Shown in pieces: positions 1-7,584 of a stretch of 64,000 nucleotides of DNA. The DNA lies in assembly GCF_021117405.1 (NCBI RefSeq), contig NZ_CP088251.1, forward strand, positions 3,614,501 to 3,678,500, read 5' to 3'. A program made the position numbers and the translations under genes. The stretch's first letter is position 1, and every line of letters begins with the position of its first letter. A model generated the notes under the pieces. That model did no database searches, had not been told where the DNA came from, and was given only the letters and a program-made list of their open reading frames with translations. Origin of the DNA: Frateuria edaphi (GTDB lineage Bacteria > Pseudomonadota > Gammaproteobacteria > Xanthomonadales > Rhodanobacteraceae).

Positions 1-655
1 ACATCGCCCCGGCCGCGAAGCCCAGCCCGACGGGCAACAGCATCGGGTAGTCGATCACGACGCCGGCGCCGACCAGGGCGCCGACCGGTTCGATCAGGCC
101 CGATGCCATCCCCACCGATACCGCCCAGCGCCGGCGGTAGCCCGCGGCCATCAGCGCGATCGCCACCACCAATCCCTCGGGCAGATCCTGGATGGCGATG
201 CCGGTGGCCAGCGCCACACCGTGCGCCACACCCGGCCCGAAGCCCACGCCGATCGCCAGCCCTTCGGGTAGGTTGTGCAGGCAGATGGCGAACACGAACA
301 GCCAGGCGCGCTTGAGCCGCAGCGACGGATGCCCTTCCGGTCCCTTGATGAAATGCTCGTGGGGCAACACGCGTTCGAGCAGCACCAGCGCGGCCGCGCC
401 GATGAGGATCGCCACGCCGACCAGCGCGCCCGCCGCCCATGGGCCTTCGCCCTGGCGCTGGGCCTCCTGGATCCCCGGTAGGGCCAGCGAGAAGGCGCTG
501 GCCGCCAGCATCACGCCCGCGCCGAAACCGAACATGGTGTCCTGCGTGCGCTGATCGATTTTCCTCGCGAACAGCGCAGGCACCGTGCCCAGTGCGGTGG
601 CGGCCGCGCCCGCGACGCCACCCAGGCAGGCCGCGAGGATCGGCGTCATGCCCAT
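1..655 (-). CDS. ZIP-family divalent metal transporter (C-terminus cut by window edge)
   Basis: This is an inner-membrane importer of the ZIP family, expected to carry zinc or related divalent cations. The reading frame is open from the start to the window edge (about 218 residues), so the last part is missing. Two metal-site motifs of ZIP transmembrane helices 4 and 5 are visible: HNLPEG at residues 127-132 and QDLPEG at 156-161. Hydrophobic segments flank them, and a polar loop around residues 97-115 contains several histidines. The start at 655 has AGGA about 8 bases upstream; a second ATG two codons later (649) is equally possible. It is divergent from the VOC gene at 824. The family is clear; the metal specificity is not. 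Confidence 0.86.
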   Translation of the reverse strand, partial: MGMTPILAACLGGVAGAAATALGTVPALFARKIDQRTQDTMFGFGAGVMLAASAFSLALPGIQEAQRQGEGPWAAGALVGVAILIGAAALVLLERVLPHEHFIKGPEGHPSLRLKRAWLFVFAICLHNLPEGLAIGVGFGPGVAHGVALATGIAIQDLPEGLVVAIALMAAGYRRRWAVSVGMASGLIEPVGALVGAGVVIDYPMLLPVGLGFAAGAM

Positions 656-823
656 GCTTCGGTCCTGCGCGTGGGTAGGGTCGTCGCGGGCATGCGGTTA
701 CGGGTCAGCGGGCAGGCGTCCAGCATGGCGCCCGGGCGGCCCCGGCGGCGTGAACGGATACGTTGATCCGCGGCGCGGTGCCGCCCATGCTGGCGGAACC
801 GCCCCGGTTCCCGCGAGATCCCC

Positions 824-1246
824 ATGTCCACGCTCCCGCCCTTCCACCTCGCCTTCCCGGTCACCTCGCTGGCCAAGGCGCGCGCCTTCTACGGCGGGCT
901 GCTCGGTTGCCCCGAGGGGCGCTCCAGCGAGGACTGGGTCGATTTCGACTTCCACGGCCACCAGATCGTGGCGCACCTTGCTCCGGAAGAAGCTCGCGCG
1001 GTCGCCGCGCACGAGGTCGACGGCGATGCGGTGCCGGTGCGCCACTTCGGGCTGGTGCTGGCGATGGATGCCTGGCAATCGTTGGCCGACCGGCTGCGGG
1101 CGGCGGGTACGCGATTCGTCGTCGAGCCGCACATCCGCTTCCGTGGCCAGCCGGGCGAACAGGCGACCATGTTCCTGCTCGACCCGTGCGGCAACGCCCT
1201 GGAGTTCAAGGCCTTCGCCGATCCGGCGCGTCTGTTCGCGAAATAA
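824..1246 (+). CDS. VOC-family (glyoxalase/dioxygenase-fold) protein
   Basis: The product is 140 residues, a normal length for a single-chain vicinal-oxygen-chelate protein of two beta-alpha-beta-beta-beta modules. Probable metal ligands sit where the family expects them: His8 in the first strand, His74 in HFGLVL and Glu127 in NALEFK. Proteins of this type include glyoxalase I, extradiol dioxygenases and antibiotic-binding proteins, so the substrate cannot be read from sequence. The Shine-Dalgarno upstream of this ATG is weak. It is followed by a REP-like hairpin and then by the convergent yheT gene. Confidence 0.82.
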   Translation: MSTLPPFHLAFPVTSLAKARAFYGGLLGCPEGRSSEDWVDFDFHGHQIVAHLAPEEARAVAAHEVDGDAVPVRHFGLVLAMDAWQSLADRLRAAGTRFVVEPHIRFRGQPGEQATMFLLDPCGNALEFKAFADPARLFAK

Positions 1247-1250
1247 CCCA

Positions 1251-1310
1251 GGGTGGGCTTCGGCCCATCGCACGATGGCGCCAAGCCGGTGGGCTGCAAG
1301 CCAACTTACG
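1251..1310. repeat. REP-like repeat, two hairpins
   Basis: A first hairpin, TGGGC-TTCG-GCCCA (1254-1267), is followed 20 bases on by a weaker copy, GGTGGGCTGCAAGCC, ending in TTACG. It lies between the convergent VOC and yheT genes. The same pattern (GGGC, four-base loop, GCCC, then TACG) recurs at several other intergenic sites in this window. Confidence 0.6.
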
Positions 1311-2310
1311 CCAGCAACGCGTTGAACCGCGCGGCGATGTACTCGTCGGTGAAGCTCACCATGTCGGCGCCGCGAATGAAGCCGCAATGGCCGCCGTGTT
1401 CGGCGATGTCGAGCTCGATGTTCGGCGGCAGCTGCAGTTGCTCGAAGGCCCGGACCGGAATCACCGGGTCGTCGCGCGCGGTAAGGATGGTTGCCGGGAT
1501 GGCCAGGCCGGCGAGCGCGTCGCGCGCTACCGAATAGCCGTCCAGGTAAGCCTGCAGCGAATCGAAGTCGGTGTGCCGCAGTACCAGCGCCTCGGTCAGC
1601 CCGCGCAGGCTCTGCTTGAGCTCGGCCAGCTCGAAGTACTGGCGCTGCGGAAAGGCCTGCTGCTTGGCTTTCAGCGACTGCCGCCACTTGCGCATGAAGT
1701 ACGCCTGGTAGAACCAGGGCGCGCTTTCTTCCAGCGAGAACAGGCCTTCGCCGGGATCGATGATCGGGCACACCGCCAGCGCGTAGTCCAGCGCGATCCC
1801 TGCCGCCGGCGCGCGCAGCGCCGCCCGCAGGGCGAAATTGCCGCCCAGCGAAAAGCCGGCCAGCGCGGTCACCGGCCGCGGCCAGCGGCGCACGATGTCG
1901 CCGAGCGCGTTGGCCACCTCGTCGATGCGGCAGGAATGGAACAGCGCCTCGTTGAGGTGGTGGCTCGCGCCATGGTCGCGGAAGTTGAGCCGGAACACGT
2001 CCCAGCCGTCGCGCAGCAGGCGGCTGCCGGTCTGCAGCACGTAAGTCGAATCGACACTGCCTTCCCAGCCGTGGAACAGCACCGCCAGGCCGCGCGAGGC
2101 ACCACCGGTGCGTTGCGCGGTGAACGCGCCGGTCAGGCGCACGCCCTCGCCGCCATCGACCAGCACCGGCTCAGCGCCCTCGAGCACCTCGCGCGCACTC
2201 TTGGGCAGCAGCAACCGACGCACGCCACTGGAGGAAAGCATGGTCTGCAGATGGCCGCTGGTCAGCGGCCAGGGGGGACGGAAATCCTTTCCGCGGGGCA
2301 GCTCGCTCAT
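1306..2310 (-). CDS. yheT: YheT-type alpha/beta hydrolase
   Basis: This is a 334-residue alpha/beta-hydrolase of the YheT/UPF0017 group. The nucleophile elbow GFSLG places the catalytic serine at about residue 154, the acid lies in ARDDP (about 280-281), and the histidine is in GGHCGF (about 308). An HGWEG motif near residue 80 provides the oxyanion region. The physiological substrate is unknown; the family is generally described as esterase-like. The ATG overlaps the stop of the upstream acyltransferase in an ATGA arrangement, so the two genes are translationally coupled and probably both concern lipids or esters. Confidence 0.88.
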   Translation of the reverse strand: MSELPRGKDFRPPWPLTSGHLQTMLSSSGVRRLLLPKSAREVLEGAEPVLVDGGEGVRLTGAFTAQRTGGASRGLAVLFHGWEGSVDSTYVLQTGSRLLRDGWDVFRLNFRDHGASHHLNEALFHSCRIDEVANALGDIVRRWPRPVTALAGFSLGGNFALRAALRAPAAGIALDYALAVCPIIDPGEGLFSLEESAPWFYQAYFMRKWRQSLKAKQQAFPQRQYFELAELKQSLRGLTEALVLRHTDFDSLQAYLDGYSVARDALAGLAIPATILTARDDPVIPVRAFEQLQLPPNIELDIAEHGGHCGFIRGADMVSFTDEYIAARFNALLA

Positions 2311-3101
2311 GCGTGCGCGTCTTCCAGGGCCGCGCCGGTGCGCTCGCGCGAGAGGTCGGCCATGCGCCGGCGCGCCTCGGGCATCGCCGGCACGGGCGCA
2401 AGGAAATGCACTTCGGCGTCCAGCGGCGCCTCGCCCAGCATGCGCAGGAGGTTGCCCATGAAGTTCTCGCCCTCGCGGAAGCCGGCGTCGACCACCCGCT
2501 TGCCGTTGCGCGCGAAGCGCAGCGCCACCGGCTGCACCGGCACCTGGGCGTCCAGCCCGGCCTGGAAGATGCGCGCGTGGAACACCTTGAGCACGCCGTT
2601 GTGGCCGGTGCCTCCCTCGGGAAACACGGCCACCGAGCGGTGGCCGCGCAGGCGCTCGACCATCGCCTGCATCACCGCCGCCAGCGAATGGTTGCTGCCG
2701 CGCCGGTGGAAGATCGTGCCGCCGGTCGCGGCCATCCAGCCGACCAGCGGCCAGCGCGCGATCTCGGCCTTGGCGACGAAGCAGGCGGCGCGCTGGCTAT
2801 GCAGCAGCTCGATGTCGATCCACGAGGTGTGGTTGGCGACGAACAGCACCGGGTCGGGCAGCGGCTTGCCGACGCGCACCGAGCGCAGGCCGAAGATGCG
2901 CATCAGCATGGTCGACCACCAGCGGATCATGCGGTGCGCGAACGGCTCGCGGCCGTCGACCATCACCCGGTGGCGGTTCCAGCTGAGGATGCCCGCGCAC
3001 AGCAGGATGCCCAGCAGGATGTGCAGCAGCAGCAGCGGCACCCGCCACAGGTAGCGCAGAGGGCGCCAGGGATCGCGGTCTGGAGTCAGGGCGGTGTCCA
3101 T
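2307..3101 (-). CDS. PlsC-like 1-acylglycerol-3-phosphate acyltransferase
   Basis: The product is 264 residues. An N-terminal hydrophobic segment (about 20-40) is followed by the acyltransferase signature: the catalytic HX4D box HTSWID at residues 91-96 and the glycerophosphate-binding FPEGG at 160-164. The enzyme would transfer an acyl chain to lysophosphatidic acid (or a related lysophospholipid or ornithine lipid) at the inner membrane. It is the first gene of a two-gene unit with yheT, with which it overlaps by four bases. It may be plsC itself or one of the paralogues that proteobacteria commonly carry, so I give no gene symbol. Confidence 0.88.
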   Translation of the reverse strand: MDTALTPDRDPWRPLRYLWRVPLLLLHILLGILLCAGILSWNRHRVMVDGREPFAHRMIRWWSTMLMRIFGLRSVRVGKPLPDPVLFVANHTSWIDIELLHSQRAACFVAKAEIARWPLVGWMAATGGTIFHRRGSNHSLAAVMQAMVERLRGHRSVAVFPEGGTGHNGVLKVFHARIFQAGLDAQVPVQPVALRFARNGKRVVDAGFREGENFMGNLLRMLGEAPLDAEVHFLAPVPAMPEARRRMADLSRERTGAALEDAHA

Positions 3102-3202
3102 GAGCCGGTTAGTTTATCGTTTTCGTCCTGCCCCAGCGCATCGCCTGGCGCGCAGGTGGCCGCCCCCCGTGCGGAAAGGTCGCCGAAGCCGGCCCCGCGG
3201 GG

Positions 3203-3679
3203 TCATGGTTCCAACTGCCCCAGCGGCAACGAGGGCGAGCGCTTGACGGTGCGCAGCACGAAGCTCGAATTGGCGTCGGCCACGCCCGCGTCGTTGAGCA
3301 GCCGGTCGAGCAGGAAGCGCGAGAAGTGCGGCAGGTCGGCCACGTACACGTGGAGCAGGTAGTCCATGTCGCCGGTCAATGCGTGGCACGCGACGACTTC
3401 CTCCCAGCCTTCCACCTTCTCCACGAAGCGGTCGATTGCGCCCGCCTCATGCCGCGCCAGCTGTACGCGCACGAACGCCTGCAGGCCCAGGCCGACTGAC
3501 TGCGGGTCGATCTGCGCGGCGTAGCCGGTGACGATGCCATCGGCTTCCAGCCGCTGCAGCCGCCGCAGGCAGGCCGAGGCCGACAGGCTGACCCGTTCGG
3601 CCAGCTCCGCGTTGGTGATGCGCCCTTCCCCCTGCAGCACGGCGAGCAGGCGCAGGTCGGTGCGATCGAGCTTGGACAT
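3203..3679 (-). CDS. Lrp/AsnC-family transcriptional regulator
   Basis: The start at 3679 gives 158 residues, the usual Lrp/AsnC length. Residues 4-55 form the winged helix-turn-helix (LDRTDLRLLAVLQ, then NAELAERVSLSASACLRRLQRL). The remainder is the RAM ligand-binding domain, including TGDMDYLLHVYV. A longer in-frame extension exists upstream but would run into the promoter region and lacks family similarity. The gene is divergent from phenylalanine hydroxylase, a pairing that suggests an amino-acid-responsive regulator acting on the shared 145-bp intergenic region. Confidence 0.92.
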   Translation of the reverse strand: MSKLDRTDLRLLAVLQGEGRITNAELAERVSLSASACLRRLQRLEADGIVTGYAAQIDPQSVGLGLQAFVRVQLARHEAGAIDRFVEKVEGWEEVVACHALTGDMDYLLHVYVADLPHFSRFLLDRLLNDAGVADANSSFVLRTVKRSPSLPLGQLEP

Positions 3680-3711
3680 GGCAGCTTGCTCCACTTTACG
3701 AGCGCTCGGCG

Positions 3712-3785
3712 CAAGAATACTGCGCCACCTAACGGGTGATTCACAACAAACGCAACCTTCGTGCAGCCCACACTGCGTATTCTTG
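3712..3785. promoter_or_regulatory. Candidate Lrp operator: 9-bp inverted repeat
   Basis: CAAGAATAC (3712-3720) and its exact reverse complement GTATTCTTG (3777-3785) flank 56 bases in the gap between the lrp-like gene and phhA. The centre-to-centre distance is about 65 bp, roughly six helical turns, which would suit an Lrp-family oligomer wrapping DNA. Binding by the adjacent regulator is inference. Confidence 0.45.
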
Positions 3786-3824
3786 AAAGATCGAAGGCTT
3801 GCGCCTGAACCGCCCGGAGTCGCC

Positions 3825-4721
3825 ATGGAAACCGCCACGCCCCGCAAGGTCGAACACCAGCAGACCGACCGCGGTTACGTACCGGTCTACGCCACCGGCG
3901 TGGTGGAGCAACCCTGGTCGAGCTATACCCGCACGGACCACGAGGTGTGGGACACGCTGTTCGCGCGCCAGTGCGAAATGCTGCCGGGGCGTGCCTGCCA
4001 GGAGTTCCTCGACGGCGTGGCCAAGTTCGGCCTTGGCGCCGGCGGCATTCCGAAGTTCGCCGACATCAACCAGGTACTTTCCAAAGCCACCGGCTGGGAG
4101 CTGGTCGCGGTCGAGGGATTGCTGCCGGATGAGGTGTTCTTCGATCACCTGGCCAACCGTCGCTTTCCCGTGAGCTGGTGGATCCGCAAGCCCGACCAGC
4201 TGGACTACCTGTCCGAGCCGGACCTGTTCCATGACCTGTTCGGCCACGTGCCGCTGCTGCTCAACCCGGTGTTCGCCGACTACATGCAGGCCTACGGCCG
4301 TGGCGGCATGAAGGCGCACGCGATCGGGCCCGAGGCGCTGATGAACCTCACGCGGTTGTACTGGTACACGGTGGAGTTCGGGCTGATCAACACGCGCGAG
4401 GGGATGCGCATCTACGGCGCGGGCATCGTCAGTTCCAAGGGCGAATCGGTGTACAGCCTGGATTCGGACGCGCCCAACCGGATCGGCTTCGATCTCGAGC
4501 GCGTGATGAGCACGCGCTACCGCATCGATACGTACCAGCAGACCTACTTCGTGATCGACAGCTTCGAGCAGCTGTTCGAGGCGACGTCGCCGGACTTCAC
4601 GCCGATCTACGCGCGCCTGCGCGAGAACGCGCCGCACGCCGCCGCCGACGTGCTGGACGATACCGACCGCGTATTCCACTACGGCAGCCACGAAGGTTTC
4701 GCCACCAACGCGGACACCTGA
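3825..4721 (+). CDS. phhA: Phenylalanine 4-monooxygenase
   Basis: This is a 298-residue bacterial-type aromatic amino acid hydroxylase, which converts phenylalanine to tyrosine using tetrahydrobiopterin, iron and oxygen. The iron facial triad is visible: His136 and His141 in DLFHDLFGHVP, and Glu184 in YWYTVEFG. The pterin and substrate region includes FPVSWWIRKPDQLDYL. It has no N-terminal regulatory ACT domain, as is normal for bacterial enzymes. The ATG at 3825 has GGAG six bases upstream. The gene is divergent from an Lrp-type regulator that probably senses an amino acid and controls it. Confidence 0.95.
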   Translation: METATPRKVEHQQTDRGYVPVYATGVVEQPWSSYTRTDHEVWDTLFARQCEMLPGRACQEFLDGVAKFGLGAGGIPKFADINQVLSKATGWELVAVEGLLPDEVFFDHLANRRFPVSWWIRKPDQLDYLSEPDLFHDLFGHVPLLLNPVFADYMQAYGRGGMKAHAIGPEALMNLTRLYWYTVEFGLINTREGMRIYGAGIVSSKGESVYSLDSDAPNRIGFDLERVMSTRYRIDTYQQTYFVIDSFEQLFEATSPDFTPIYARLRENAPHAAADVLDDTDRVFHYGSHEGFATNADT

Positions 4722-4799
4722 GCGCCCGACCCTGGGCCCGACCGGCATCTTCCACGCATGACGCGATGGCCGGCATGGCAGTCGCGCCCACGCGCGCAC

Positions 4800-5441
4800 C
4801 TACATCAGTCGACGCTTTGCCATCCAGTCGCGCACCACGCCGGTCCACAGTGCGTAGCCCTCGGCATTGAGGTGCAGCCCGTCGTCGTCGAACCAGCGCG
4901 GATCGGCCTCGCCGTCGGCGCCGAGCATCGGCGAGTGGATGTCCAGGAAATCCACCCCGCGTTCGTCCGCACAGGTGCGGATCAATGCGTTGGCCCGGCG
5001 GATCAGCGGCAGCTGCCTGCGCCGCGAAAGATTGGGTTTGATCGACAGATAGGCGAACGGCACCTCGCCTGCCCAGCGGCGCGCCTGCGCGACGAAGGCG
5101 CGGAAAGCGTCGCGCACCTGTTCGGGCGACTTGCCGTCGGCCAGGTCGTTGCCGCCGGCGTACATCACGATCGCCCTCGGCCGGTAGGGCGCGACCAGCT
5201 GTTCGGCGAAGTACACGCTATCGGCGATTTCCGACCCGCCGAAGCCGCGATTGATGGTGGGCACGTCCGGGAAATCCGCCGCCAGCGTATGCCACAACCG
5301 GATCGATGAGCTGCCCACGAACAGCACCGCGTCCACCGGCGGCGGCGCGAGCCTGTCGATCGCCGCGAACACCGCGATCTCGCTCTGCCATTCGATGAAC
5401 TCGGCGACCTCGCCGCCGGAAGGAGAAACCTGGTCGAGCAT
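4800..5441 (-). CDS. SGNH/GDSL-type hydrolase, cytoplasmic paralogue
   Basis: The product is 213 residues when started at 5441, where GGAGA lies just upstream; an in-frame extension would overlap the end of the previous gene. The SGNH blocks are GSSSIRLW (nucleophile Ser), NRGFGG (block II), AGGNDLA (block III, Asn) and DGLHLN (block V, Asp-His dyad). There is no signal peptide. It is a close tandem relative of the gene immediately upstream (GSSSIR.W, INRGFGGS, RAIV.YAG, IRRANALIR and DGLH.N are all shared), so it arose by duplication. The likely role is an esterase or lipase of unknown substrate. Confidence 0.85.
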   Translation of the reverse strand: MLDQVSPSGGEVAEFIEWQSEIAVFAAIDRLAPPPVDAVLFVGSSSIRLWHTLAADFPDVPTINRGFGGSEIADSVYFAEQLVAPYRPRAIVMYAGGNDLADGKSPEQVRDAFRAFVAQARRWAGEVPFAYLSIKPNLSRRRQLPLIRRANALIRTCADERGVDFLDIHSPMLGADGEADPRWFDDDGLHLNAEGYALWTGVVRDWMAKRRLM

Positions 5442-5517
5442 GCCGTCTCCGCCGGACGCTGGTTGCCGCGAGCCTAGGCGATCGGCGATCAAGGCGGCGT
5501 GGGTGCGCGCGGAAGCC

Positions 5518-6195
5518 TCAACGCGCGAGGTCCAGCGTCGCATGCAGCCAATTGCGCACCAGGCCCGTCCACAGGCGGTAGCCCTGCCGGTTCATGTGCA
5601 GGCCGTCCGGGCCGAACCATGTCGGTCGTGGCTGGCCATCCGGCCCCAGCATGGGCGTGAAGACGTCCAGATAGCCGATACCCTTCTGCCCGCGCGCGTA
5701 CTCACGCACCAGCGCGTTCGCCCTGCGGATCTGCGGCAACAGGCTCTTGCGCGCCATGCTGGGCTTGATCGCGATGAAGGCGACTGGCACATCCGCGTCC
5801 AGCGACCGCGCGCGGCGCACGAAGGCGCCGAACTCATCGCGCACCTGCTCGGGCGTGCAGCCCTCGGCCAGGTCGTTGTCGCCGGCATAGAAGACGATGG
5901 CGCGCGGGTGATAGGGCCCCACCAGGCGATCGGCGTAGTAGGTGGCATCGGGAATGCGCGAGCCGCCGAAGCCGCGATTGATCACGGCGCGGCCAGGGAA
6001 GTCGGCGGACAGCGAGCTCCACATGCGGATCGACGAACTGCCCACGAACAGGACGGGATGCGCGGGCGGCGCTTGCGCGCGGTCGGCCGCAGCGAACGCG
6101 GCGATGTCCGTTTGCCACTGCTCGGGCCGGTCGGCACAGGCCTGCGCCAGCGAGGGCAGCAGCGCGAGTATCAGCAACAACCATGGGAGTCTCAT
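5518..6195 (-). CDS. SGNH/GDSL-type hydrolase, exported paralogue
   Basis: The product is 225 residues with a clear signal peptide (residues 1-19, cleavage near AQA|CA). The SGNH blocks follow: GSSSIRMW with the nucleophile at about Ser54, NRGFGG, AGDNDLA (Asn107) and DGLHMN. It is first of a tandem pair with the gene at 4800; the gap is 76 bases. This copy is exported and the second is not, so the pair may act on related esters in the periplasm and the cytoplasm. The substrate is unknown. Confidence 0.86.
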   Translation of the reverse strand: MRLPWLLLILALLPSLAQACADRPEQWQTDIAAFAAADRAQAPPAHPVLFVGSSSIRMWSSLSADFPGRAVINRGFGGSRIPDATYYADRLVGPYHPRAIVFYAGDNDLAEGCTPEQVRDEFGAFVRRARSLDADVPVAFIAIKPSMARKSLLPQIRRANALVREYARGQKGIGYLDVFTPMLGPDGQPRPTWFGPDGLHMNRQGYRLWTGLVRNWLHATLDLAR

Positions 6196-6267
6196 TGGCT
6201 CAACCTACCACCCGTGGCGTCAGGGACAGGTTGGCGCGCACCGCCGGATCGCATGCCCGTCCGGCCG

Positions 6268-6954
6268 CTACGGCCGCTTGAGCTCGCTCACTTCGAGCAC
6301 CTGCGCGATGCGCGTGCCGTCCCAGCGGTAGATGAAGTGCTGCGCCTGCACGCAGGGGGCGACCACGTCCGGGAAGAACGCCGCCACGCATTCGCCGCCG
6401 GCATGCCGCGCGCTGTCGTAGACGATGCCGCTGGCGCCGGCCGCGCGCAGCGTGCGCGCCAGCGCCACGCTGGCCGCGTAGTCGTGCGGATCGTGCGCGG
6501 CCGGCCAGCCGCCGCGCAGGTCGTGCAGCTTGCAGTCGATGCTGGTGCGATAGCAGCGCATCTCGATCTCGCACGCCGGCTCGGCGGTAGCGGCGAGGAA
6601 ACGCTCGCGGTGGTAGACGGTTTCCTCCACGGCGGTGGCCACGCCGTGTGCGGCGTAGAACACGCCCCAGCTGCCGTCGGAGAAACGGCTGCCTTCGGGG
6701 TTCAGATGGGTGAACGCGGCCATCACCGGCGTGCTGCCCGGGCCGCTGATGCGCCGCCCGCGCGGCACGAGCTTCAAGGCGCCGGCTTCCTCGCGCAGGC
6801 GCGGGTTGGTCATCGCCTCGATGGCGAACAGCGCGTCCAGGTCCGCCGGGTCGGCGATGCGGTCGAACACGCCCACCGGCGGGAAGCGGCTGGGCACGAT
6901 GCGGTAGGCATGGCTCCAGCGGATGCGTTTCAGGGGCGGCAGGTCGGCAGGCAT
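6268..6954 (-). CDS. RES-domain toxin (NAD+-degrading type)
   Basis: This is a 228-residue RES-family protein. The three residues that name the domain can be placed: Arg in AYRIVPSRFPP (about 18-23), Glu in AVEETVYH (about 110) and Ser in GIVYDSARH (181). Characterised RES toxins (the MbcT and Res groups) destroy NAD+ and arrest growth. GGAG lies seven bases before the ATG. The cognate antitoxin-like gene precedes it on the same strand with a 100-base gap containing a strong hairpin, the usual antitoxin-first order. Confidence 0.88.
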   Translation of the reverse strand: MPADLPPLKRIRWSHAYRIVPSRFPPVGVFDRIADPADLDALFAIEAMTNPRLREEAGALKLVPRGRRISGPGSTPVMAAFTHLNPEGSRFSDGSWGVFYAAHGVATAVEETVYHRERFLAATAEPACEIEMRCYRTSIDCKLHDLRGGWPAAHDPHDYAASVALARTLRAAGASGIVYDSARHAGGECVAAFFPDVVAPCVQAQHFIYRWDGTRIAQVLEVSELKRP

Positions 6955-7026
6955 GCAGGCTCCGGGTTGTGCGTCCTCCCGTCACCGGGGCGGGGAGAAA
7001 CCAAGCATGGCAGCGCGAGGTCTCGC

Positions 7027-7052
7027 CGGGCGCGACCGGAGTCTCGCGCCCG
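7027..7052 (-). terminator. Intra-operon hairpin between antitoxin and toxin
   Basis: CGGGCGCGA (7027-7035) and TCGCGCCCG (7044-7052) form a perfect 9-bp stem with an eight-base loop, two bases after the antitoxin stop. There is no following U-tract, so it is probably an attenuator or mRNA-stability element rather than a full terminator. It could lower toxin synthesis relative to antitoxin. Confidence 0.45.
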
Positions 7053-7054
7053 CC

Positions 7055-7447
7055 TCAGCCGCGTTGCGCGTCCAGGTACTGGCGCACCACGTACAGATCG
7101 CCCACGTTGCCCGAAAGCATGCGCTCGAGCGCCGAGTGGCCGCCGAACAGCGGCGCCTGGTTCGGCTTGCGCAGCCAGGCGTCGGCCTGGGCCGGATCGG
7201 GGAACAGGATCTGCAGCGACTTCCAGATGCCGAGCAGGTAGCTGATCCGCTCGATCACGTCGCGGCCGGGATTGCCGTCCTGGTCACGCTTCCATTTGAA
7301 GAAGGTCGATTCGGCCGGGTCGCCAAGCAGGCGGCGCTGTTCGGCAATGCGCAGTTTCCAGTGCTCGGCCAGGCGGAAGAAGGAGCGCAGCGCGGGACCG
7401 CCAAGGTCACCGGCAGGGGCCTGTTCGGGACGGGGATGGGCCAGCAT
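7055..7447 (-). CDS. Xre/MbcA/ParS-type (DUF2384) antitoxin
   Basis: The product is 130 residues from the ATG at 7447, which follows a strong AAGGAGAG with six-base spacing; a start nine codons further upstream is possible but has no such site. The middle (LRIAEQRRLLGD...WKRD) resembles the Xre-like N-terminal region of Res antitoxins. The C-terminal part (RISYLLGIWKSLQILFPD, then WLRKPNQAPLFGG) is typical of the DUF2384 toxin-binding domain that inserts into RES toxins. It pairs with the RES toxin downstream and is expected to repress the promoter at 7477-7505. Confidence 0.85.
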   Translation of the reverse strand: MLAHPRPEQAPAGDLGGPALRSFFRLAEHWKLRIAEQRRLLGDPAESTFFKWKRDQDGNPGRDVIERISYLLGIWKSLQILFPDPAQADAWLRKPNQAPLFGGHSALERMLSGNVGDLYVVRQYLDAQRG

Positions 7448-7476
7448 GCGAAACTCTCCTTTTGGAGTTCGCATCC

Positions 7477-7505
7477 AATTTACTGCAAATATGCAGTTGC
7501 CGCAA
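7477..7505 (-). promoter_or_regulatory. Promoter and embedded operator of the RES/Xre module
   Basis: On the minus strand TTGCGG (7505-7500) and TAAATT (7482-7477) are separated by exactly 17 bases, a sigma-70-type layout about 30 bases before the antitoxin ATG. The inverted repeat ACTGCA-AATA-TGCAGT (7482-7497) occupies the spacer, where a bound antitoxin would block RNA polymerase. This fits autoregulation, but binding is inferred. Confidence 0.6.
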
Positions 7506-7520
7506 ATCGCGTGCGTCCGC

Positions 7521-7578
7521 AGGTGGGCCTCGGCTACCTCCTGCGATGGCGTTTGGAAACGGTGGGCCGGAGCCCACC
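7521..7578. repeat. REP-like repeat, two hairpins
   Basis: A perfect 7-bp hairpin, GGTGGGC-CGGA-GCCCACC (7561-7578), has a degenerate partner AGGTGGGCCTCGGCTACCTCC about 25 bases before it. It lies between the end of the DUF885 gene and the antitoxin promoter, so it could also stabilise the 3' end of the DUF885 mRNA. Confidence 0.65.
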
Positions 7579-7584
7579 CTGCCG

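Noticed and set aside
763-3054. A 763-codon plus-strand open frame opposite yheT and the acyltransferase
   Set aside because: Both minus-strand genes carry intact catalytic motifs and an ATGA overlap; the opposite frame has none.
5251-7245. A 664-codon plus-strand frame covering the SGNH and RES genes
   Set aside because: It crosses three well-supported minus-strand genes and their control region and has no recognisable domain.
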